From an uncultured Lautropia sp. (GTDB taxonomy: Bacteria; Pseudomonadota; Gammaproteobacteria; Burkholderiales; Burkholderiaceae_E), in NCBI GenBank assembly GCA_938046755.1, contig CALIXC010000075.1, forward strand, positions 1-38,936: a DNA stretch of 38,936 nucleotides. Direction: 5' to 3'. The notes under the pieces were generated by a model, which was not told where the DNA came from, searched no databases, and was given only the letters and a program-made list of their open reading frames with translations. Numbering within the stretch: position 1 is the stretch's first letter; the number at the start of each line of letters is the position of its first letter. Below, piece by piece: positions 33,549 through 38,936 of the stretch. The translations under genes were made by a program, and so were the position numbers.

Positions 33549-33892
33549 CCTTCCCCGGCACCGGCTCCACGCCGGCGCCCTACCGCTCTCTCGCCGTCTC
33601 CCCCGCCGCCGCTCCCCGGTCACCGCCCTCATCCATCGCCCCAGTTCCGGCCTAGCGGCCTGAGCCCCCGGCTCCACACAGCCTCCCCCATGCCCGCGCA
33701 CCCCGTGCAGATCCGTGCATCGGCGACACACCCCGTACCCGGCATGCCGCCCGTCAGCCCCTGCCGGCCGACGCTGACCTGAGCGCGCGCCATCCTGCCC
33801 CGGCTCGCTAAGATGCTCCTCCCGGATCCCCTCTTTCGGATCCGTGTTGCAGGCCCCTTCCCCGTGAAGGACCGTCAACCTGGAGCATTCCC
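33549..33892 (+). other. GC-rich intergenic region with a short hairpin
   Basis: This gap of 344 bases is uniformly GC-rich. I see no gene. CGGATCC/GGATCCG (33823-33844) makes a 7-bp hairpin with an 8-base loop, about 50 bases before the HD-GYP gene, so it may lie in that leader. No clear terminator for metF and no clear -35/-10 pair are visible. Confidence 0.5.
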
Positions 33893-35650
33893 TTGTCCAC
33901 CGTAGTCGACCAGACGATACCGGCCACCCCGCCGATGACGGCCAATCGCCGTTACCGGATCGCCGTCCAGGATCTGCGACTGAACATGTTCGTCGTGGAG
34001 CTGGATCGGCCGTGGCTCGACACGCCCTTCCTGCTGCAAGGGTTCCTGATCGACGACCAGGTGGAACTGGACACCCTGGCGCGGTACTGCAACTACGTCT
34101 ACGTCGACCTCGAACTGTCCTCGCCCAGCGTGGCCATGGACATCCGCGTGGCCGACGCCAATTTCGGGCGCCTGTCCGAGACCCGGCCCATGCCCAACAC
34201 CATCGTGCATGAGCCCCCGACATCACCCACGACCATCATCCACGCACACAGTGCGCCCAGGAGCGTGCCGGCACCGGCCGCCCCTGCTCCCCTTGAACCT
34301 CCGGTGCGGCGCTCGAGATCGGGCTCGGCCGCGAAGAAGCCGCTGGAATACGAGGAACCCAAGACCCGCATCCTGGGTGCTGCGGCCCCCCGACCGCCCC
34401 GGCGCTACAAGCCGCGTACCGACGCCAGCGTCTCGCGCGAGACGCGCCAGCGCTTCCGCCAGATGGTCAAGCAGACCGCTACCCCCAAGGACAACGACCA
34501 GGGGGTACTGGAGCGGATGCTGTTCTGGATCACCGACCACCTGGCCCAGAGCCGCGAGCTGGAGCAGCACAAGCGCACCATCCAACAGATTCCCGAGCTG
34601 AAGGGCTCCGGCATCAAGCTGACCCGTTATGAAGTACGTCGGCCAATGGAGGCGGAACTGCCGCGCGCCCGGCATGCCTTCAAGTCCGGCGAGACGGCCC
34701 TCAACGCGCTGATCGAGGACATCCGTCACGGCAACACCCTGGACATGGACGCCGTGGCCGGTGCCGTCGACAGCATGGTCGACAGCGTGCTAGACAACCC
34801 CGACGCCATGATGTGGATCGCCCGGCTGCGCGAAGAGGACATCCAGGTCTATCACCACGGCGTGCGCGTGGCCCTTTACCTGGTGGCGCTCGGCCGGCAC
34901 CTGGGCTTTCCGCGTCAGGAACTCAGCTACCTGGGTCAGATCGGCATGCTGGCCGACGTGGGCAAGACCAAGATTCCACGTGCCCTACTGGAAAAGCCCG
35001 GTCTGCTGTCGGCGGCCGAATTCGGGCTGGTCAAGGAACACGTCAACCTATCGCTGCACATCCTCAACAGCGGCCCCGCCCTGCCGCCGCAGGTGCTGCA
35101 GGGCATCAGCCAGCACCACGAACGCATCGACGGCTCGGGCTACCCCAATCAGCTCAAGGGCGACAAGATCAGCATCTACGGCAAGATGGCGGCCATCGCC
35201 GATTCCTTTGCCGCGCTGATTACCCCCCGCCCCTACGCCAAGGCCTCCGCCCCGCAGGATGCCCTGATGAACCTGTACGAATGGAGCGGCACCTCGTTCC
35301 ATGAACCGCTCGTCGAGCAGTTCGTGCAGGCCATCGGCGTCTTCCCGGTCGGCAGCCTGGTGGAACTGTCCAGTGGCGAAGTGGCGGTCGTCATTGCCCA
35401 CAACCGCGTGCGCCGACTGGAACCGCGCGTGCTGGTGCTGTCGGAGCCCGACAAGACACCGCTTGAAGTGCCCATTGAGCGCGACCTCTACCAGGAGTCG
35501 AAGGACAGCCGTGGACGACAGAAGAAATCCCTGCGAATCGTGCGCGGTCTGCCTGCCGGCACCCACGGATTCAAACTGCAGGATTATTACCTCGATGAGG
35601 TCCAGACCCAGCATGGAAGCACCGCTCAATCAGCGCCTGACGCCCAATGA
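33893..35650 (+). CDS. HD-GYP domain protein with altered HD motif
   Basis: A 585-aa protein. The start is TTG at 33893, with GGAG 8 bases upstream; ATG at residue 15 is an alternative. The N-terminal ~90 residues resemble the DUF3391 region often found before HD-GYP domains (IAVQDLRLNMFVVELDRPW). A Pro/Ala-rich linker spans about 105-175. The HD-GYP domain covers about 310-480: HHGVRV, then GMLADVGKTKIP, where the HD pair is Ala354-Asp355, KEHVNLS at 381-387 and HHERIDGSGYP at 408-418. HD-GYP enzymes hydrolyse cyclic di-GMP. Loss of the metal-binding His suggests weak or no catalysis, or a binding role. The 3' end overlaps the EAL gene by 38 bases. Confidence 0.88.
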   Translation: MSTVVDQTIPATPPMTANRRYRIAVQDLRLNMFVVELDRPWLDTPFLLQGFLIDDQVELDTLARYCNYVYVDLELSSPSVAMDIRVADANFGRLSETRPMPNTIVHEPPTSPTTIIHAHSAPRSVPAPAAPAPLEPPVRRSRSGSAAKKPLEYEEPKTRILGAAAPRPPRRYKPRTDASVSRETRQRFRQMVKQTATPKDNDQGVLERMLFWITDHLAQSRELEQHKRTIQQIPELKGSGIKLTRYEVRRPMEAELPRARHAFKSGETALNALIEDIRHGNTLDMDAVAGAVDSMVDSVLDNPDAMMWIARLREEDIQVYHHGVRVALYLVALGRHLGFPRQELSYLGQIGMLADVGKTKIPRALLEKPGLLSAAEFGLVKEHVNLSLHILNSGPALPPQVLQGISQHHERIDGSGYPNQLKGDKISIYGKMAAIADSFAALITPRPYAKASAPQDALMNLYEWSGTSFHEPLVEQFVQAIGVFPVGSLVELSSGEVAVVIAHNRVRRLEPRVLVLSEPDKTPLEVPIERDLYQESKDSRGRQKKSLRIVRGLPAGTHGFKLQDYYLDEVQTQHGSTAQSAPDAQ

Positions 35651-36992
35651 ACTGCTGGCCCACGGGCAGCAACTGCTCAGCCGCAAGGCACCGGGCCAGC
35701 CCCTCCTGCTCACCATCGGCCTGAACCGTTCGGACCAGCTGCAGGCCTTGGCGCGCGACCCGCACGCCAACCTGGTGCTGGGCGAGATCATCAAGCGCAT
35801 CGGCAAGCGCCTGCGCGCCGAAGACCGCGTGGCCACCGCCGCTTTCGACGAGATCTGGATCCTCATTGCCAACGTGCCCAACGAAGCCGTCGCCACCACC
35901 GTGGCCACCGCCTTCCGCGAAGCACTGTACGTGCCCATCCACATCCCGCTGCAGAATTCGCAGACCCTCACCGCCCAGCTGCAGCCCATCATCGGTGGCG
36001 CCTGGAGCCGCAGCAGCACCGTCAGCATCGGCGGCCTGCTGCAGGGTGCCTGGGATGCGCGCCAGCTGGCTGCCGAGCGCGAGGAACGGCTGCTGGTGCA
36101 ATGCATCGGTGCCGACGACAACGCCGCACGCATGGCCGAGATCGAGACCGCCCTGCGCCGTCACCTCTTCAGCAACGACCTGGAAGTCCATTTCCAGCCG
36201 CAGATCGACCTGGCCACCAACCAGTGTCACGCCGCCGAGGCGCTGATCCGCTGGCCGCGCAACCACCCGCTGCAGGTCAGCCCCGCCATGATCGCCTCCA
36301 TCTGCGACGACCGCGGCATGATCGGCCAGCTCACCCAGTTCGTCATCAACACCGTGCTGCGCCAGCAGATGCTGTGGCAGGCCCAGGGCATCGACCTCAG
36401 CATCGGCATCAACCTCTCGGCCAAGACAGCCAACGACCCCGGCTTTGCCGCCCAGGTGGCCCAGGCCTGCGAGACCTGGAGCCTGTCGCCCACCCGACTG
36501 CTGTTCGAGCTGACCGAAGACTCGATCGTGCGCAACGAACGCGCCACCATCGAGTGCATGCACGCGCTGCGCAACATCGGCTGCGAACTGTCCATCGACG
36601 ATTTCGGCACCGGCTACTCGTCGTTCGCCTACCTGCGCCAGTTCCCCGTGCATGAACTGAAGCTCGACCGCGTGTTCATCCAGAACCTGGTCAACGACCG
36701 GGGCGATCAGCAGATCGTCAAGGCGCTGATCGATCTGGCCCACGCCTTCGACCTGCGTGCACTGGCCGAAGGGGTCGACGACCCGGCCGCCGTCCACATG
36801 CTGCGCGAATTCGGCTGCGACCGCGTGCAGGGCTTCCTGTACGCCCGCGCCCTGCCCGCCGAAGAGCTGATCCCCTGGATCCAGCGCTTCAATCAGGGCG
36901 AGGCCATGGCCACGATACAGCGCGACGGCGTCAGCAGCATCGACAGCGGCATGTCCCAGACATCCGGCGCCCACGAGCTGGTCTCGGCCTGA
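35613..36992 (+). CDS. EAL-domain protein with degenerate GGDEF domain
   Basis: A 459-aa cytoplasmic protein with no membrane segment. The N-terminal ~160 residues keep a GGDEF-like shape, but the signature is replaced by AAFDE (76-80), so no cyclase activity is expected. The EAL domain is well kept: EALIRW (209-214), NLSA (267-270), ELTED (299-303), DDFGTGYSS (329-337), KLDRVF (350-355), AEGVDD (385-390) and QGFLYARALP. Phosphodiesterase activity on cyclic di-GMP is likely. The start ATG at 35613 lies within the end of the HD-GYP gene in another frame, implying translational coupling. The last 33 codons overlap the convergent cyclo-ligase gene. Confidence 0.88.
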   Translation: MEAPLNQRLTPNELLAHGQQLLSRKAPGQPLLLTIGLNRSDQLQALARDPHANLVLGEIIKRIGKRLRAEDRVATAAFDEIWILIANVPNEAVATTVATAFREALYVPIHIPLQNSQTLTAQLQPIIGGAWSRSSTVSIGGLLQGAWDARQLAAEREERLLVQCIGADDNAARMAEIETALRRHLFSNDLEVHFQPQIDLATNQCHAAEALIRWPRNHPLQVSPAMIASICDDRGMIGQLTQFVINTVLRQQMLWQAQGIDLSIGINLSAKTANDPGFAAQVAQACETWSLSPTRLLFELTEDSIVRNERATIECMHALRNIGCELSIDDFGTGYSSFAYLRQFPVHELKLDRVFIQNLVNDRGDQQIVKALIDLAHAFDLRALAEGVDDPAAVHMLREFGCDRVQGFLYARALPAEELIPWIQRFNQGEAMATIQRDGVSSIDSGMSQTSGAHELVSA

Positions 36993-37492
36993 TCGTAGGC
37001 CACCCCCGCGCTGCCGGTCGTGCGGAACGCCGGCAGCGCCAGCGTGCGGTCATAGAAGCCGCCGCCATACCCCAGCCGGTAGGGATGGCCGTCCAGCACC
37101 CGGAAGCCCACGCACGGAATCACCAGCACATCGGGCACCACCGTCCTGTCCGTATCGGGCACCTGCACCCCGAAGGCTGCCGTGCGCAACGGGGCCTCGG
37201 CATCCCACACCCGGAACGTCAGCGGCTCGTTCTTGCCCGTCACCACCGGCAATGCCAGTCGCCGCCCCTGCGCCCGCCACTGCGCATAGCAGGCAGAAAG
37301 ATCGGGTTCACCCCGGATCGGAAGATAAACGCCGATATTGTCCGCACTTTGCAACAGATCGGCCCGCAGCAATTGCTGGCACAGTAAGGTGTCGAGATGC
37401 TCGCGCCCAGCCTGCGCCATGTCCGAGCGCAAGGCCAGAAGCTGCTGCCGCAGCGCCTTGCGTGCTATGCTGGATCCGGAAGATTTATCCAC
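36893..37492 (-). CDS. 5-formyltetrahydrofolate cyclo-ligase
   Basis: A 199-aa enzyme turning 5-formyl-THF into 5,10-methenyl-THF with ATP, so it links to the folate branch feeding metF. It has IARKALRQQLLALR at the N-terminus, VYLPIRGEPD, FGVQVPD, and the nucleotide-binding LGYGGGFYDRTL. The start is taken as GTG at 37492 because the family N-terminus begins there. A longer ATG form at 37579 would extend into slt. Its start and that of the divergent slt are directly adjacent, leaving no space between them. Its 3' end overlaps the EAL gene by 100 bases on the opposite strand. Confidence 0.9.
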   Translation of the reverse strand: MDKSSGSSIARKALRQQLLALRSDMAQAGREHLDTLLCQQLLRADLLQSADNIGVYLPIRGEPDLSACYAQWRAQGRRLALPVVTGKNEPLTFRVWDAEAPLRTAAFGVQVPDTDRTVVPDVLVIPCVGFRVLDGHPYRLGYGGGFYDRTLALPAFRTTGSAGVAYDQAETSSWAPDVWDMPLSMLLTPSRCIVAMASP

Positions 37493-38936
37493 ATGAACAT
37501 TGTAAACACGGTGCGCGGCCAGCCCCTGGCGCGCAAGACCTTTGCCCTGTCCCTGCTGGCTGCCCTCTGCACGTTGCACGCACGCATCGCGCTGCCCGAC
37601 ACACCGCCCAGCACCACCCCGGCATCCGTTTCCGAAGCCGCCCCGGACCTCACCCCGCTGACCTCGGCCACCAGTGCCCCCACCCCATCCGACGACAGTG
37701 CCGGCACGCTGGGTGCCAGCACCCTACAGCCCGGCGTCTCCAGCATCCTGGCGCGGCTGTCACCCGCCATCGTCTACGTCCCGCCCGTCGTCACCGACCC
37801 CGTGGACCTGGCCGTCCTGGACGCCCGCAAGGCCATGCAGGCCAACAACCTGGCCGCCTTCGACACGGCGGCAGCCCTCATTCCGCGCGGCCACGCCCTG
37901 TCCAGCTACCTCGACTACTGGCGCCTTCGCATCCGTCTGGCCGCCAGCGACACCACCGATGCCGAGTACCTGGCCATCAGCGCCGACGCCCGCGCCTACC
38001 TGAAGCAGTTCCCCCGCACCCTCACGGCCGACCTGCTGCGCCGCGACTGGATGCTGGCCGCCGGCCGCCGCCAGGACTGGGCCACCATCGACGCCCTCTA
38101 CCCGGCCTGGACCCTGAAGGACGAAAGCGCCCCCGAATGCCTGGCCAGCCTCTCGGCCCTGTCCCGCCTCGAAGAAGGCAGACATCCGGGCGCTGCCACC
38201 CTGCGGCACGCCACCGGCCTGCTGCTGCAGCCCCAGGCCCTCAACAGCAGCTGCACCACCCTGCTGCAGACCCTGGCCGAACACGGATGGCTCACCCCGG
38301 CCCAGCGCCAGCAGCGCCTGAACCTGGCCCTGGAAATCAACAACCCCGCCGAGATCCGCCAGGCCGTCGCCCTGCTGCCGCAGCCCCCCGACGCCAAGGC
38401 CCTGGATCTGGCCCTGAACAAGCCCGCCCAGCTGCTGAACGCCACCGCCCTCCTGGTGCCCGCGGCCAAGGCCCCCCTGCGCAGCGCAGCCATCACTCAA
38501 CCCGGCATCCGGCCTGCCAGCCATCGCAACCAGACGTCTGCCCATCTCATCCCTGCCGACGGCCGCCAGCGCGCCACCGTGCTGACCGTCGCACAGCGTG
38601 AGGCCCATCCTCGAAGCAGCACCGCCCGCAAGAGCACCAACGCCGCCAAGGCCGCCAGCCGGACAAAAGCCTTCCTGGCCACCACCGGCAGCAAGGGCAC
38701 CATCTCCCGCACACACAAGGCAGCCACCGGCAAGGCAACCCACAAGACCACCCAGGCTGCCGCGCAGAAATCCGGCGCCCACCGCAAGGCAGGCGCCGCG
38801 GCCGCCACCGCAGCAGCGGCCGTCACCATCCTCGTCACCGTCGCCGTGGTCGCTCTGGCCTGCTACCTGGCCGGGACCCCCTCAGCCGCCCCGAGGGGCG
38901 CTCAGCGCCAGCAGGCCTCTACCGCCTCGACCGCCC
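37493..38936 (+). CDS. Soluble lytic murein transglycosylase, N-terminal part, with Lys/Ala-rich insertion (partial)
   Basis: The frame is open from ATG 37493 to the window end (481 codons). A signal-like segment (TFALSLLAALCTLHARI) is followed by a Pro/Ser/Thr-rich linker. A helical region from about residue 100 (LDARKAMQANNLAAFDTAA, LSSYLDYWRLRIRL, LLRRDWMLAAGRRQDW) is typical of the superhelical U-domain of Slt enzymes in Burkholderiales, also by position next to the cyclo-ligase gene. From about residue 340 it turns into a Lys/Ala/Thr/Arg-rich stretch resembling histone H1-like tails. A hydrophobic segment (AVTILVTVAVVALACYLAG, near residues 440-460) and another low-complexity run follow. 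The catalytic domain lies beyond the window, so naming rests on the first half only. Confidence 0.62.
   Translation, partial: MNIVNTVRGQPLARKTFALSLLAALCTLHARIALPDTPPSTTPASVSEAAPDLTPLTSATSAPTPSDDSAGTLGASTLQPGVSSILARLSPAIVYVPPVVTDPVDLAVLDARKAMQANNLAAFDTAAALIPRGHALSSYLDYWRLRIRLAASDTTDAEYLAISADARAYLKQFPRTLTADLLRRDWMLAAGRRQDWATIDALYPAWTLKDESAPECLASLSALSRLEEGRHPGAATLRHATGLLLQPQALNSSCTTLLQTLAEHGWLTPAQRQQRLNLALEINNPAEIRQAVALLPQPPDAKALDLALNKPAQLLNATALLVPAAKAPLRSAAITQPGIRPASHRNQTSAHLIPADGRQRATVLTVAQREAHPRSSTARKSTNAAKAASRTKAFLATTGSKGTISRTHKAATGKATHKTTQAAAQKSGAHRKAGAAAATAAAAVTILVTVAVVALACYLAGTPSAAPRGAQRQQASTASTA

Overview
The window looks like a chromosomal segment of a high-GC betaproteobacterium of the order Burkholderiales. 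The evidence is the housekeeping block metK / lpxL-lpxL-dapF-DUF484-xerC / cobW-dksA / hslVU / argB-slmA, an SAH riboswitch before ahcY, and a DksA of the one-cysteine type. A Lautropia-like organism is possible, but that is a guess. I found no rRNA, tRNA, CRISPR array, insertion sequence or prophage.

Region 1 (1-14455) is an accessory cell-surface locus. On the + strand it carries a fragment of an unknown gene, a NodB-like polysaccharide deacetylase and a GT4 glycosyltransferase. These are followed by three tandem paralogous lipoproteins (617, 452 and 471 aa) of a family I do not recognise. Each ends in two related beta-rich domains beginning with an RFR-A/P-T motif. The second and third have AT-rich upstream DNA and putative promoters of identical geometry. 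On the - strand, converging with a 12-base gap, are a PIG-L deacetylase, a WbuB-like glycosyltransferase and UDP-GlcNAc 2-epimerase (wecB), all behind a good sigma-70 promoter. Further upstream is a 919-aa exported protein with a 280-residue mucin-like segment and a beta-propeller-like C-terminal half. A TGTCGACA palindrome lies at the same distance from putative -10 boxes of the third lipoprotein gene and the 919-aa gene.

Region 2 (14456-28819, all - strand) holds slmA (nucleoid occlusion), argB (arginine synthesis), a GGDEF-EAL protein, hslVU (heat-shock protease, with a clear sigma-32 promoter and a 5' stem-loop), a double-STAS-like protein, dksA and a CobW-type GTPase from one promoter, then xerC, a DUF484 gene, dapF and two lipid A acyltransferase genes. 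xerC seems to start at CTG, overlapping the DUF484 stop codon.

Region 3 (28820-38936, mostly + strand) is the methionine/SAM cycle: metK behind a long structured leader, ahcY behind an SAH riboswitch with an explicit competing terminator, a TlyA/FtsJ-type methyltransferase gene and metF. It is followed by two overlapping cyclic-di-GMP genes (a variant HD-GYP lacking the HD histidine, and an EAL protein with a lost GGDEF). A convergent 5-formyltetrahydrofolate cyclo-ligase gene comes next. Last is the 5' part of a soluble lytic transglycosylase gene whose middle carries a lysine/alanine-rich stretch and a hydrophobic segment; it runs off the window.
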